Assembly: GCF_014397245.1 (NCBI RefSeq) | Contig: NZ_JACLHY010000003.1 | Location: 248,001-312,000 of the forward strand | Length of the DNA: 64,000 nt | Source: Arenibacter arenosicollis | GTDB taxonomy: Bacteria; Bacteroidota; Bacteroidia; Flavobacteriales; Flavobacteriaceae | Reading direction: 5' to 3' | Shown here: piece after piece, positions 9,393-18,538 of the stretch | Position numbering within the stretch: position 1 is the stretch's first letter | How the letters are laid out: the number at the start of each line of letters is the position of its first letter | Notes under the pieces: generated by a model | The model's database searches: none | The model's input: the letters and a program-made list of their open reading frames with translations, nothing else | Told to the model about the DNA's origin: nothing | Program-made: the position numbers and the translations under genes

Positions 9393-9471
9393 GGGTTCTT
9401 ATTTAATCTTTAATATTATAAACTTAGGGTTATGATAATTTGCAAAATTAATTAAACTTATTTGGTCATAC

Positions 9472-10254
9472 TTAATAGCCTTCCTTCTTTTGGTAAACCT
9501 TAACATAGTCGACCATAAATACATCGGGGAAAATGGTTTTTAACACCTCTTCCTTTTTGCTTGGATATTCCATGCTCAGGATCATATACTCCTCAATATT
9601 CGAAATACCGGTAGTGACCTCATAATACTTATAGCCATCCACATAAAAAATATATTTATCCGGAAACCATTCTAGCCCAAAGGTGTGAAACCCCAAACTT
9701 ACCCCCCTGCGATAGCTCTGCATACCCTTGGTAGATTGCTGGTTGGGTCCGTAGGCCCAATGAACATTGTGTGACACAATATCGGTTCCCAATTTTTTAA
9801 AAAATTCCATCACATCTATTTCGGCCCCAAATTTGGCCGGATCCTCCCCTTTACTAATCCCGGGTGACTGCAACCAAAAGGCCGCCCATACTCCCTCTGA
9901 CTTCTGTAATTTGGCCCTACATTCGTAATAACCATATTTGGACATAAACTTCCCTTGGGTACCCACAGCGGAACCCAACAGTGAATCCCCCTTTTTAAGG
10001 GCATATAATTTTAGATATCCCTTTTCCACTTTAACCGCTTCTTCGGAAACATAGGCAATAGCTCTAGGACCAATACCTCTTACGGCCCATTTAGTGGTAT
10101 CCAATGTTTTCCCCTTAAATTGATCTTCCCATATCAATTTATATCCCACTTTCTCGGGATTAAACCGCTTTTTGGACATAGGCCCTTGTGCAGGCCGTTG
10201 CGCCATGGCAAAACTTGCTAAAAACAGGAAGCACAATAAAGATGTTAATTTCAT
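9472..10254 (-). CDS. GH16 family glycoside hydrolase, secreted
   Basis: 260 residues with signal peptide MKLTSLLCFLFLASFAMAQ and a jelly-roll GH16 domain. The domain has LIWEDQFKGKTLDTTKW, YGYYECRAKLQKSEGVWAAF, the catalytic EIDVMEFF motif (the beta-bulge E-x-D-x-x-E type, with nucleophile and acid/base Glu), FHTFGLEWFPDKYIFYVDG and a closing VDYVKVYQ strand. GH16 enzymes cut beta-1,3/1,4-glucans or galactans such as laminarin, agar or carrageenan. The subfamily is not resolved by eye. There is no carbohydrate-binding module or T9SS tail. The GH43-like lipoprotein lies just upstream on the other strand, which suggests polysaccharide use. Confidence 0.9.
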   Translation of the reverse strand: MKLTSLLCFLFLASFAMAQRPAQGPMSKKRFNPEKVGYKLIWEDQFKGKTLDTTKWAVRGIGPRAIAYVSEEAVKVEKGYLKLYALKKGDSLLGSAVGTQGKFMSKYGYYECRAKLQKSEGVWAAFWLQSPGISKGEDPAKFGAEIDVMEFFKKLGTDIVSHNVHWAYGPNQQSTKGMQSYRRGVSLGFHTFGLEWFPDKYIFYVDGYKYYEVTTGISNIEEYMILSMEYPSKKEEVLKTIFPDVFMVDYVKVYQKKEGY

Positions 10255-10486
10255 TTAATTAGATTTATAGCTTTTACTTGCCTGGAGGCAGGAACTATTT
10301 GCGGCCCATACTCCAATTTCAAGCGGCATAAATAATCACTGACATAATACCATTGCCAAAACACGGCCGAGATACCCAAGAATTCAGGGGTTATAACCAA
10401 CAGCAAGGTAACAAAACTGAATCTGCATCTTCTAGCAGATTCTATCAAAAACTGCCATAATCTTAACCCTAAGCTATAATATTTTG

Positions 10487-10566
10487 GTGTATCCCTAACG
10501 GGCCGGGCTATACGCTACAAGTCCTCGGCTTTCTGCCTGTGGGCTTTTCACTGCTATCCCTTACAC
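10487..10566. repeat. Structured repeat element, copy 1
   Basis: An 80-base element lies between the GH16 and GH43-like genes. It is closed by GTGTA (10487-10491) pairing with TACAC (10562-10566). Inside are a CCC-taac-GGG hairpin, the conserved stretch GGGCTATACGCTACAAG, an AAGTCC/GGGCTT stem (10518-10523 with 10541-10546) and the 3' signature TTTTCACTGCTATCCCTTAC. The same plan recurs at 18357-18526 with different stem bases. Orientation and function are unknown. No transposase is linked. Confidence 0.55.
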
Positions 10567-10688
10567 AAGGGGGTGAAAAAGTATAGTTGGTTCTTATTAT
10601 GAACGCCAAAGGTCATTAGTTGAAAAGGAATTATTATCTTCCTATTTCAATAGACCAATTAATCCTGAATAATCCAAATAACTGCCAT

Positions 10689-11654
10689 ATGAAACTACGC
10701 TTCCTTCTGTTTGCTACCCTTGTTGTTACTCTTCTGGCTTGCAAATACAATCAAAAACCCAAGGAAAACATTAAGGAAAATCAACTAACTGTCAAAGATA
10801 TTAAAGACTCCGTGCCCTTCCCTGCCGAATTGGTCCAATTTCAAACCCCAACAGAAAATCCTGTTTTTACGGGTTCCGGCCCGGATTCCTGGGATCAAAA
10901 AATTAGGGAAAGGGGATATATTTTAAAAGAAGGGGATACCTACCATATGTGGTATACTGGCTTCCGCACGGAAAAGGAGTCGCTCTCCTTAGGTTATGCA
11001 ACCTCGCTGGATGGAATCAGCTGGACCCCTTATCCGGACAACCCAGTTTTTAGTAAAAGTTGGACGGAGGACATGATGGTAATAAAGGTAGACGATACCT
11101 ATCACATGTTTGCCGAAGGGAAAAACGACGTAGCCCACAGACTAACTTCAACTGATCGCATACATTGGACGGACCATGGCTCCCTTGACATGCGTAATGC
11201 CAACGGTTCACCTTTAAGCAAAGGACCATATGGCACACCAACGGTTTGGCGGGAAAACGACACTTGGTATTTGTTCTATGAGCGAAATGACCTGGGCATA
11301 TGGCTCGCCACTTCCAAAGATTTAAAAGTATGGACCAATGTACAGGATGAACCTGTAATAAATATGGGTCCTGAAGAGTATGATCAATACGGTGTGGCCG
11401 TAAACCAGATCATTAAATACAAAGGATGGTATTATGCTTATTACCATGGCACCCCTTTTGAAGACTGGAGTCTTTGGTCCACCAATGTAGCGGCGTCAAA
11501 AGACTTGTTACATTGGAAAAAATATCCCCAAAATCCGATAATGGAAGAGAACAGATCCAGTGGCATCCTAGTTCCGGATGGAGACCAGTTTAGACTTTAT
11601 ACCATGCATAATAAGGTGGAGGTACATTTTCCAAAAAGTACCGAAAACAACTAA
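10689..11654 (+). CDS. GH43/GH32-like five-bladed beta-propeller lipoprotein
   Basis: 321 residues from the ATG at 10689, chosen because it gives a clean lipoprotein leader (FLLFATLVVTLLAC); the longer frame from 10620 opens on TTG and hides this leader. The body repeats propeller-blade motifs: YHMWYTGFRT, SLDGISWTPYPDNPVF, YHMFAEGKN, IHWTDHG, TWYLFYERND, LKVWTN, YYAYYHGT and LLHWKKYPQNPI. These are typical of GH43/GH32/GH117-like glycosidases or phosphorylases (GH130-like). I cannot assign the exact family or catalytic acids. It is probably surface-anchored and acts with the neighbouring GH16 enzyme. Confidence 0.72.
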   Translation: MKLRFLLFATLVVTLLACKYNQKPKENIKENQLTVKDIKDSVPFPAELVQFQTPTENPVFTGSGPDSWDQKIRERGYILKEGDTYHMWYTGFRTEKESLSLGYATSLDGISWTPYPDNPVFSKSWTEDMMVIKVDDTYHMFAEGKNDVAHRLTSTDRIHWTDHGSLDMRNANGSPLSKGPYGTPTVWRENDTWYLFYERNDLGIWLATSKDLKVWTNVQDEPVINMGPEEYDQYGVAVNQIIKYKGWYYAYYHGTPFEDWSLWSTNVAASKDLLHWKKYPQNPIMEENRSSGILVPDGDQFRLYTMHNKVEVHFPKSTENN

Positions 11655-12204
11655 AAACTACTTCTTTATACGCCAATTTTATTCCTTTAGCAGAGTAGTT
11701 CTAGATTATCCTTTCAAAACAAAGAATTAAACCGCATGGTTGGTTTTCGTTATAAAACGGGCCGAAGTGAACTACATAGCTTCGATATAAAACGAAACAA
11801 GATCTATGAAATACCTATAATTTACAGTTAAGATGAAAAATTGTAGGGAAAAACGACTACCCGGTCTAATTGGACTGTGTAAAATGGATCAAATTATTAG
11901 GCTGTTCAGACTGATTATTGTTGGATTGGAAGTTGATACAAGTTCCCAAGTCATACAATAACACCTAAGTTCAATTATTTGCGTGCCGTTGAATCCGTTT
12001 CCCCGATTCGGCACCAACATTGGAAAGGTTTCATTGGAATCCAAACAAAAAAAAGTCCTGCGAGGTTGTTACCGACACACTAAAATGAATTTTAGGTTGG
12101 TTAATTCGGTGTCAATTAAACCTTGCAGGACTACAGTAAAAGTTGGTGGTTATTAAAAATTACAAAGCATTGGTATTAAACTTTGTGCTGTATTTGCCTG
12201 AGAG
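11655..12204. other. Intergenic region between convergent genes
   Basis: 550 bases lie between the GH43-like and ThuA genes. It holds a short imperfect hairpin at about 11983-12013 (GTGCCG paired with CGGCAC) and the longer stem-loop listed at 12054-12132. Otherwise no coding or known element was seen. Confidence 0.55.
12054..12132. repeat. REP-like stem-loop
   Basis: 14-base arms (12054-12067 and 12119-12132) pair with one mismatch. Inside them GACAC pairs with GTGTC and a CTAAAAT/ATTTTAG hairpin forms the tip. The arm core CCTGCGAGGTT resembles the CCTGCAAGGTT core of the REP palindromes at 19.3-20.6 kb. It lies just beyond the ThuA stop codon and could also act as a terminator. Confidence 0.5.
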
Positions 12205-13014
12205 TTATTTTCTCTTCAAACAGTATTCGATTCCGCCGACCAAATGTTGACGAAAATTAAGATCGTCAAAAGCCTCATCAGTATGTCCCAAGCCTGTATA
12301 GAAGGCCCTACCTCCGTCATACTCATGATACCATGCAATGGGGTGGTTGTCCCCATTTTTACCCCCTTCATAGGAGCTTTCGTCCATCTTCATGAGCACA
12401 TTAAGATCCGGATTTATGTTTTTGTAATTGTACCATTCATCAAAATGCGTCCAAATATTGGCCAAATGTTTGGTAGCAGGATGGTTATGATCCACAACGT
12501 CTATCGTGGCCGTTTGTTGTTTGGGGTGACTTAAAAAATAAGCCCCGACCAATTTGCCGTACCATGGCCATTCATATTCTGTATCAGCCGCAGCATGCAC
12601 CCCCATAAAACTTCCTCCATTTTGAATGTATTTCTCAAAAGCTGTCTGCTGCTCATCGCCCAACACATCCATGGTAGTACTTAAAAATACCACCAGTTTA
12701 AACTTCTTAAGATTATCGCTGTTAAACTGAAGTGAATCCTCTGTATGGGTAACGGCAAAATTATTGGCTACACCCAATTTTACGAAAGTAGCTACCCCCT
12801 TTTCTATAGACTTATGTCGAAATCCGTTGGTTTTGGTAAATACCAATACCCGATCTTTGGCCAATGTATTCGCGGATATTATTTTTTCCGGGATTTGTAC
12901 TGGCTTAGTATGTAAATTCGGGTTTATGGTAACCTCTTCCTGAATCCTCGTACTGCCACAACCAACCACAAAAACTAGTGCTATTAATGTAATAGTACAT
13001 TTATATAAGCTCAT
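12205..13014 (-). CDS. ThuA-like domain lipoprotein
   Basis: 269 residues with leader LIALVFVVGC (lipobox Cys) and then a ThuA/trehalose-utilisation domain in a class-I glutamine-amidotransferase-like fold. Motifs are VLVFTKTNGFRHKSIEKG, VFLSTTMDVL, GGSFMGVHAAADTEYEWPWY, HPKQQTATIDVVDHNHPATKH, WYHEYDGGRAFYTGLGHTDE and a C-terminal GGIEYCL. The family is linked to sugar metabolism, sometimes as a sugar oxidoreductase or hydrolase partner, but its biochemistry is poorly known. It is monocistronic and is exported to the envelope. Confidence 0.85.
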   Translation of the reverse strand: MSLYKCTITLIALVFVVGCGSTRIQEEVTINPNLHTKPVQIPEKIISANTLAKDRVLVFTKTNGFRHKSIEKGVATFVKLGVANNFAVTHTEDSLQFNSDNLKKFKLVVFLSTTMDVLGDEQQTAFEKYIQNGGSFMGVHAAADTEYEWPWYGKLVGAYFLSHPKQQTATIDVVDHNHPATKHLANIWTHFDEWYNYKNINPDLNVLMKMDESSYEGGKNGDNHPIAWYHEYDGGRAFYTGLGHTDEAFDDLNFRQHLVGGIEYCLKRK

Positions 13015-13268
13015 AAAAATTATTGATTTTCAAATTAGAATTTCTAAATATCCAAAATTTACTGCAACAAAACACAAAATTTACTAATATTTCCAAAATT
13101 ATTTACAGTTTTCACAATAATGCCCCTACATGTTAAAAATTAAATTTCCAAAACCTTGCATAGACTCCCTTACCATAACACTAATAAACCCAAGGGAAGA
13201 GAATTGTTTGGATAATCCCTAATCGACTAAAATAAATCTGGGAACCACATAAATCATAAATAAGTAAC

Positions 13269-14159
13269 CTATCCGTTGGCCAAAGACATCAGGTATTTTT
13301 TAGGAGTGGTGCTATACTTTTTCTTAAAGGCTGCAATAAAGTGACTGGAGGTACTATAGCCCACCTTCAGCCCCACCTCGTTTACATTATGTTTCCCCGA
13401 TTCCAACATTTTACGGGCATATTCCATTTTGTAATCGAATAAAAAACTATACACGGAATCCCCATAGATCTGCTTGAAGCCTTCTTTCAATTTTTTCAGA
13501 CTAAGTCCAATTTCTTCGGAAAGATCCTGTAAGCTGGGTGGTTCCGCCATTCTAGAAATAATTATTTCCTTGGCATTCCTAATTCGCTTAACGTTGTCCT
13601 CATCCACCAAAAAAGGACATTGCTCCACATCGGCATCCTGACTTTTATTAAAATAAAGTGAAATTAGCTCGTAAACCTTTCCTTTTATATACAACTCCTT
13701 AATGGAACGATGTAGGTTATAATTCATAACCTGACTCAGAACTACTGCTATCGCAGGGGATACGGCTTCCTGTGAATAATATTTCTTATCCTTATTGTCA
13801 GAACTTAAAAAAGGAATATAGTCCGCCTCCTTGGAAAATAAAGAGTGGAACTTGCGAATGGTCATTACAATAGAGACCATCCAAGAATTGGCATTTAAGA
13901 CAAGATTAAGGGGTAGGTCTACCTGGGTATTGTACAACAAGAGGGAATTATCTTCCGAGACTTCCAAGGCATATCTGCCTTCATTAAATATAAACTTGGC
14001 TCCGCCCTTTAAACAGAAATGAAACTGTATAAAAGAACTATCGATCTCACGCGTAACCGTCTGATTGTAAATACTATCGTTCTGAATTTTCAATACATAA
14101 AAACCATCTTCAATCAATACTTCCTCAAAAGACCCTTGAGCGATATTTTCTTCCTCCAT
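13269..14159 (-). CDS. AraC-family transcriptional regulator, divergent to hemA
   Basis: 296 residues. The N-terminal half is a sensory domain of beta-rich character, about residues 1-190 (IQFHFCLKGGAKFIFNEGRY). The C-terminal half is the double helix-turn-helix AraC domain: LQDLSEEIGLSLKKLKEGF, then VNEVGLKVGYSTSSHFIAAF and KKYSTTPKKYL. It is transcribed away from hemA with about 200 bases between the two starts, so control of the heme operon or of itself is a reasonable inference. The effector is unknown. Confidence 0.88.
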   Translation of the reverse strand: MEEENIAQGSFEEVLIEDGFYVLKIQNDSIYNQTVTREIDSSFIQFHFCLKGGAKFIFNEGRYALEVSEDNSLLLYNTQVDLPLNLVLNANSWMVSIVMTIRKFHSLFSKEADYIPFLSSDNKDKKYYSQEAVSPAIAVVLSQVMNYNLHRSIKELYIKGKVYELISLYFNKSQDADVEQCPFLVDEDNVKRIRNAKEIIISRMAEPPSLQDLSEEIGLSLKKLKEGFKQIYGDSVYSFLFDYKMEYARKMLESGKHNVNEVGLKVGYSTSSHFIAAFKKKYSTTPKKYLMSLANG

Positions 14160-14363
14160 GTCGACTTTATATTAAATTTACCTATTTAGAAACATTCTAA
14201 ATTAACCAAGGTATAATTCTCCTTAACACTGCTAAAATATAGTATTTCAAGCGTTTTGATATATAAAATAGCGTTAAAAAACCACAAACGATACTTATTG
14301 TTCCTCTAGCGTTATTTTTATTTGGCTGATGCCCCTAAATTTGTGGCGCTCTCAAGAGTACTT

Positions 14364-15620
14364 ATGAAAGATTATCACATTTCCAAACATAGTTCGTTAT
14401 ATACCATTGGCCTAAACTACAAAAAGGCCGATGCCGAAGTGCGTGGTAAATTTAGCTTGGATGAGAATGCCATAGACCGACTATTGGAACAGGCTAAACT
14501 CATTGGGATAGACGGACTATTGGTGACTTCAACCTGTAACCGTACCGAATTACATGGGTTTGCCCAACATCCCTTTCAACTTATAAAATTATTATGCGAT
14601 AATACTCAGGGCACCGTGGAGGAATTCCAAGAGGTGGCCTATGTGTATAAGAATAACGACGCTATAAACCATCTTTTTAGGATGGGCACAGGATTGGATA
14701 GCCAGATTTTGGGCGATTTCGAAATTATTAGTCAGTTAAGACAAAGTTTCAATCGATCCAAAAAACAAAACATTGCCAACCCGTTCTTGGAGCGTTTGTG
14801 CAATTCGGTAATCCAAGCCAGTAAAAGAATAAAAAACGAAACCGATATCTCCTCTGGTGCTACATCAGTTGCTTTTGCTTCGGTACAATACATCATAAAT
14901 AATATCCCTGATATCTCAGAAAAGAATATTCTGTTGTTCGGGACCGGGAAAATAGGTAGAAATACCTGTGAGAATTTAATTAAGCATACTAAAAATTCCC
15001 ACATCACCCTAATAAACCGTACCAAGGATAAGGCGGAGCGTATAGCTGGGAAATTTAATTTAATAGTGAAGAACTACGGGGACCTACAAACCGAAATCCG
15101 AAATACCGATGTTCTTATTGTAGCTACCGGTGCCCAATCACCCACTATTTCAAAAGAATTGATCTACACTAAAAAACCTTTGTTGATCTTGGACCTGTCC
15201 ATTCCCAAAAATGTATCGGACGATGTATCAGATTTAGATAATGTAACTGTAATTCATCTAGATCACCTATCGCAAATGACCGATGATACGCTGGAAAAAA
15301 GAAAAGAATCCGTGCCCCGGGCAGAAGTGATTATTGAGGAAGTAAAGGAAGAATTTATTAAATGGTTGGAAACTAGGAAGTTTGCTCCGGTCATCAAGGC
15401 TTTAAAGAAAAAATTAAAGACCATGAAAGATGAGGAATTGGACTTCCAAAGCAAAAAGCTAAGCGATTTCAATTCTGTTCAAGCCGATATTATCTCGGAA
15501 CGCATCATTCAGAAAATTACCAAACAATTTGCCAATCACCTTAAAGACACCGAAATAGATTCCGATACCAGTTTAGAGCTTATACAACGAGTTTTTCAAC
15601 TAGAATTGGAGTCTAAATGA
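14364..15620 (+). CDS. hemA: Glutamyl-tRNA reductase
   Basis: 418 residues from ATG 14364; an in-frame TTG at 14322 would add 14 residues without family support. The N-terminal catalytic domain has LLVTSTCNRTELHG with the nucleophilic Cys. Next come GLDSQILGDFEIISQLR and the NADPH-binding domain with ILLFGTGKIGRNTCENLIKH, and the C-terminal dimerisation helices end near LIQRVFQLELE. It makes glutamate-1-semialdehyde from Glu-tRNA, the committed step of C5-pathway tetrapyrrole synthesis in the cytoplasm. hemL is not in the window. The stop overlaps hemC by 4 bases (ATGA). It is first in hemACDE. Confidence 0.96.
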   Translation: MKDYHISKHSSLYTIGLNYKKADAEVRGKFSLDENAIDRLLEQAKLIGIDGLLVTSTCNRTELHGFAQHPFQLIKLLCDNTQGTVEEFQEVAYVYKNNDAINHLFRMGTGLDSQILGDFEIISQLRQSFNRSKKQNIANPFLERLCNSVIQASKRIKNETDISSGATSVAFASVQYIINNIPDISEKNILLFGTGKIGRNTCENLIKHTKNSHITLINRTKDKAERIAGKFNLIVKNYGDLQTEIRNTDVLIVATGAQSPTISKELIYTKKPLLILDLSIPKNVSDDVSDLDNVTVIHLDHLSQMTDDTLEKRKESVPRAEVIIEEVKEEFIKWLETRKFAPVIKALKKKLKTMKDEELDFQSKKLSDFNSVQADIISERIIQKITKQFANHLKDTEIDSDTSLELIQRVFQLELESK

Positions 15621-16528
15621 GTAAAACGATAAGAATTGGCACCCGTGATAGTCAGTTAGCACTCTGGCAAGCCCACACCGTTCAGGACCAATTAGAGGCT
15701 TTAGGCTTTACCACCGAAATAATTTCCGTAAAATCTACTGGGGACCTATTGTTGGACAAGCCCTTGTACGAACTTGGCATCACCGGAATATTTACCAAAA
15801 CATTGGACATCGCCATGATCAATGGCACTGTTGATATCGCCGTGCATTCCATGAAAGACGTACCTACCCGCCTTCCCAAAGGAATTGTACAGAGCGCGGT
15901 ACTCCCAAGAGCAAATACCCAAGATATATTAGTTTACAAAGATTTGGATTTTTTAAAATCCAACGGTACCATTGCCACCGGAAGCTTACGAAGACAGGCG
16001 CAATGGTTGCATAAATACCCATCTCACAAGGTTGTGGATATACGGGGAAACGTAAACACCCGACTTCAAAAACTTGAGGACAATCCTTGGAACGGGGCTA
16101 TCTTTGCCAAGGCAGGTTTGGAGCGTATTGAGGTTTTACCGCCAAACCATATAGACTTGGATTGGATGGTGCCCGCACCGGCACAAGGGGCCATGGTTGT
16201 TGTTAGCATGGAAAATGATGCGTTTTCAACAGAGGCTGTTCGTAAACTAAACGATTCCACCACAGATATTTGTACCTATGTAGAAAGGGAGTTTCTGCAA
16301 ATATTGGAAGGGGGCTGTACTGCACCCATAGGGGCTTTGGCCAAAATAGAACAGGATAACCTCAATTTTGAAGGTATACTACTTTCCTTGGATGGCAAAC
16401 AGAAATTAATGGTCAAAAAATCTATTCCCGCCAATGAATATATCAACTTTGGTAAGCTGTGTGCCCAAGAAGTGTTGAACAACGGCGGCAAGGAATTGAT
16501 GGTGGAGATAAAAAAGGAATTGGCATGA
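15617..16528 (+). CDS. hemC: Hydroxymethylbilane synthase (porphobilinogen deaminase)
   Basis: 303 residues. Motifs are RIGTRDSQLALWQA at the N-terminus, VHSMKDVPTRLPKG, GTIATGSLRRQAQW, DIRGNVNTRLQKL, PAPAQGAMVV, and EGGCTAPIGA carrying the Cys that binds the dipyrromethane cofactor. It joins four porphobilinogen units into hydroxymethylbilane. It is coupled to hemA by a 4-base overlap. Length and motifs are normal for the family. Confidence 0.97.
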   Translation: MSKTIRIGTRDSQLALWQAHTVQDQLEALGFTTEIISVKSTGDLLLDKPLYELGITGIFTKTLDIAMINGTVDIAVHSMKDVPTRLPKGIVQSAVLPRANTQDILVYKDLDFLKSNGTIATGSLRRQAQWLHKYPSHKVVDIRGNVNTRLQKLEDNPWNGAIFAKAGLERIEVLPPNHIDLDWMVPAPAQGAMVVVSMENDAFSTEAVRKLNDSTTDICTYVEREFLQILEGGCTAPIGALAKIEQDNLNFEGILLSLDGKQKLMVKKSIPANEYINFGKLCAQEVLNNGGKELMVEIKKELA

Positions 16529-16559
16529 CCCCAGCTTGGGAATTACAAACCAAAGTATC

Positions 16560-17237
16560 ATGAGCATGACCGTTCTTTCTACAAAAATTCTAACAGCCTC
16601 CCAAAAAGCAATACTGACCAATGCCAATATTAAAGTGGAAGAGTATGACGCCATCAATATAGAATACTTAACTCCCAATATAGACCCAGTTTTCAAAAAT
16701 ATCATATTTACTAGCCAAAATACCGTAAAGGCTTTTCTAAAGATAATGGGTCCTCTAAACGTCAAAAAAAAATCCTATTCTGCTTTTTGCGTTGGCGAAA
16801 AAACAAAGTCGGTTTTAGAGAAAAATGGCATTAATGTCTTGGAAATGACTAATTATGGAGCAGAATTGGCCAAAATTATGGTAAATAAGCACCCAAATGA
16901 AACTTTTTTGTTTTTGTGCGGTGATAAACGTCGGAATGAAATTCCCTCCTATCTAGCAAAACACAAGGTGGCATTTAAGGAGCAGACCGTATATCAAAAT
17001 ACCCCAAATCATCTTACCTTTGACACCGATTTTGATGGTATTCTGTTTTTTAGTCCCAGCGGTATTGAAAGCTTTACAGCTAGGAATAATTTAAAGAATA
17101 GTGTTGCTTTTTGTATTGGTACTACCACCGCCTCGGAAGCCGAAAAACACACCAAAAATATAATTATTGCCCAAAAACCAACGATAGAAAGTGTCTTGGA
17201 AAGGGTTATAGATACTTTAAAAATAAAAAGCAATTAA
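16560..17237 (+). CDS. hemD: Uroporphyrinogen-III synthase
   Basis: 225 residues from ATG 16560 (MSMTVLS); an in-frame TTG at 16536 is possible but less likely. The two-lobed HemD fold is suggested by NIIFTSQNTVKAFL, FCVGEKTKSVLEKNGI, FLFLCGDKRRNEIPSYL, DGILFFSPSGIESF and FCIGTTTASEAEKH. The family diverges strongly in sequence, so the position between hemC and hemE is an important part of the call. It cyclises hydroxymethylbilane with inversion of ring D. A gap of 31 bases follows hemC. Confidence 0.9.
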   Translation: MSMTVLSTKILTASQKAILTNANIKVEEYDAINIEYLTPNIDPVFKNIIFTSQNTVKAFLKIMGPLNVKKKSYSAFCVGEKTKSVLEKNGINVLEMTNYGAELAKIMVNKHPNETFLFLCGDKRRNEIPSYLAKHKVAFKEQTVYQNTPNHLTFDTDFDGILFFSPSGIESFTARNNLKNSVAFCIGTTTASEAEKHTKNIIIAQKPTIESVLERVIDTLKIKSN

Positions 17238-17322
17238 ACCGGCATACACAACAACTATCCCTTAACGGAATATAATCAAGGGGCAGTTTAAAATGGGTAA
17301 GCAAGAAGAACACCTAAATATT

Positions 17323-18354
17323 ATGAGCATTAAAAACGATTTATTCTTAAGAGCATTAAAAGGAGAAACCGTAGAGCGCCCACCAGTTTGGATGATGCGC
17401 CAGGCAGGAAGATATCTACCGGAATTTATGGCAATCCGCGATAAGTACGACTTCTTTACCCGCTGCCGTACGCCGGAATTGGCCAGTGAAATTACGGTAC
17501 AGCCCATACGCCGATACGGCATGGATGCCGCAATTTTATTCAGTGATATTTTGGTGATTCCCCAAGCGATGAACATAGAGGTGCAGATGAAACCTAATTT
17601 TGGCCCTTATTTGCCAAATCCGGTAACGGACCAAAAAGGTGTGGACGAAGTTATTGTCCCTGATGTAAATGTTGAATTGGACTACGTAATGCAGGCCATA
17701 AAAGCGACAAAGGAACTATTGAACAATGAAATCCCCTTAATCGGCTTTGCAGGTTCACCTTGGACCATTTTATGCTATGTTGTACAAGGGCAGGGTAGCA
17801 AAACCTTTGACAAAGCCAAGGAATTCTGTTTTACCAATCCAGTTGCGGCACATCAGCTACTGCAAAAAATCACCGATACTACCATTGCCTATCTAAAGGC
17901 AAAAGTTAAAGCCGGTGTCGATGCCGTACAGGTATTCGATTCTTGGGGAGGTATGTTGTCACCAGTAGATTACCGGGAATTTTCGTTCCAATATATACAA
18001 CAGATTATAGATGCCCTTAAGGACGAGGCTCCCGTAATCGTTTTTGGTAAAGGATGCTGGTTCGCCTTGGGCGATATGGCCAAATCAGGAGCTGCTGCCC
18101 TTGGAGTGGACTGGACCTGTTCCGCGCGCAATGCACGTTACCTTTCAGGGGGCAATATAACCCTTCAGGGTAATTTTGACCCGGCAAGATTGCTTTCTCC
18201 TCCGGCAGTAATCAAAAAAATGGTAACCCAAATGATCAATGAATTTGGCAAGGATAAATATGTAGTAAATCTTGGTCACGGTATTTTGCCCAATGTTCCC
18301 TTGGACAACGCCAAGGCCTTTATAGATGCGGTAAAGGAGTACCAACAGAATTAG
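17323..18354 (+). CDS. hemE: Uroporphyrinogen decarboxylase
   Basis: 343 residues from ATG 17323 ([15 protein letters not shown]), the usual family start; an ATG 30 bases upstream at 17293 would add ten residues. Signatures are [16 protein letters not shown] at the N-terminus, [46 protein letters not shown] and [18 protein letters not shown]. It removes four carboxyl groups from uroporphyrinogen III to give coproporphyrinogen III. A structured repeat element begins 3 bases after the stop codon and may end the transcript or attenuate it before the EI24 gene. Confidence 0.96.
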   Translation: MSIKNDLFLRALKGETVERPPVWMMRQAGRYLPEFMAIRDKYDFFTRCRTPELASEITVQPIRRYGMDAAILFSDILVIPQAMNIEVQMKPNFGPYLPNPVTDQKGVDEVIVPDVNVELDYVMQAIKATKELLNNEIPLIGFAGSPWTILCYVVQGQGSKTFDKAKEFCFTNPVAAHQLLQKITDTTIAYLKAKVKAGVDAVQVFDSWGGMLSPVDYREFSFQYIQQIIDALKDEAPVIVFGKGCWFALGDMAKSGAAALGVDWTCSARNARYLSGGNITLQGNFDPARLLSPPAVIKKMVTQMINEFGKDKYVVNLGHGILPNVPLDNAKAFIDAVKEYQQN

Positions 18355-18356
18355 AT

Positions 18357-18526
18357 GGGCGTATCCCTTTTTTTCTTCCTTTCAGGAAAAAAGGGTCGCC
18401 CTTTCCGTTATATCTTTTATTTTTATGGAAGCATTATTTCGGGGCACCGTTTAAAACTCTAAAATTACGCCCCTAGAAGCATTCCTACCGATAAAAATAA
18501 AAGGATGTCACTACAATCGCTTACGC
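18357..18526. repeat. Structured repeat element, copy 2, with nested hairpin
   Basis: This fills the hemE-EI24 gap. It starts GGGCGTATCCC and is closed by GCGTA (18359-18363) with TACGC (18522-18526). A strong CCCTTTTTT/AAAAAAGGG hairpin (about 18365-18395) is followed by TCGCCCTTTCCGTTATATC and a TCTTTTATTTTTAT / ATAAAAATAAAAGGA stem, then the 3' signature TCACTACAATCGCTTAC. The apex carries a second hairpin (GGGGC/GCCCC) bounded by two direct copies of GAAGCATT (18428-18435, 18476-18483). The plan matches copy 1 at 10487-10566. The first hairpin could serve as a hemE terminator. Confidence 0.55.
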
Positions 18527-18538
18527 AAAATCAATAGT

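Noticed and set aside
10251-10448. 65-codon minus-strand frame upstream of the GH16 gene
   Set aside because: It overlaps the likely promoter region of GH16 and shows no family resemblance or partner.
1003-11654. A full SusC/SusD polysaccharide utilisation locus
   Set aside because: Glycosidases and an esterase are present, but no SusC/SusD pair, sulfatase block or hybrid sensor is seen in the window.
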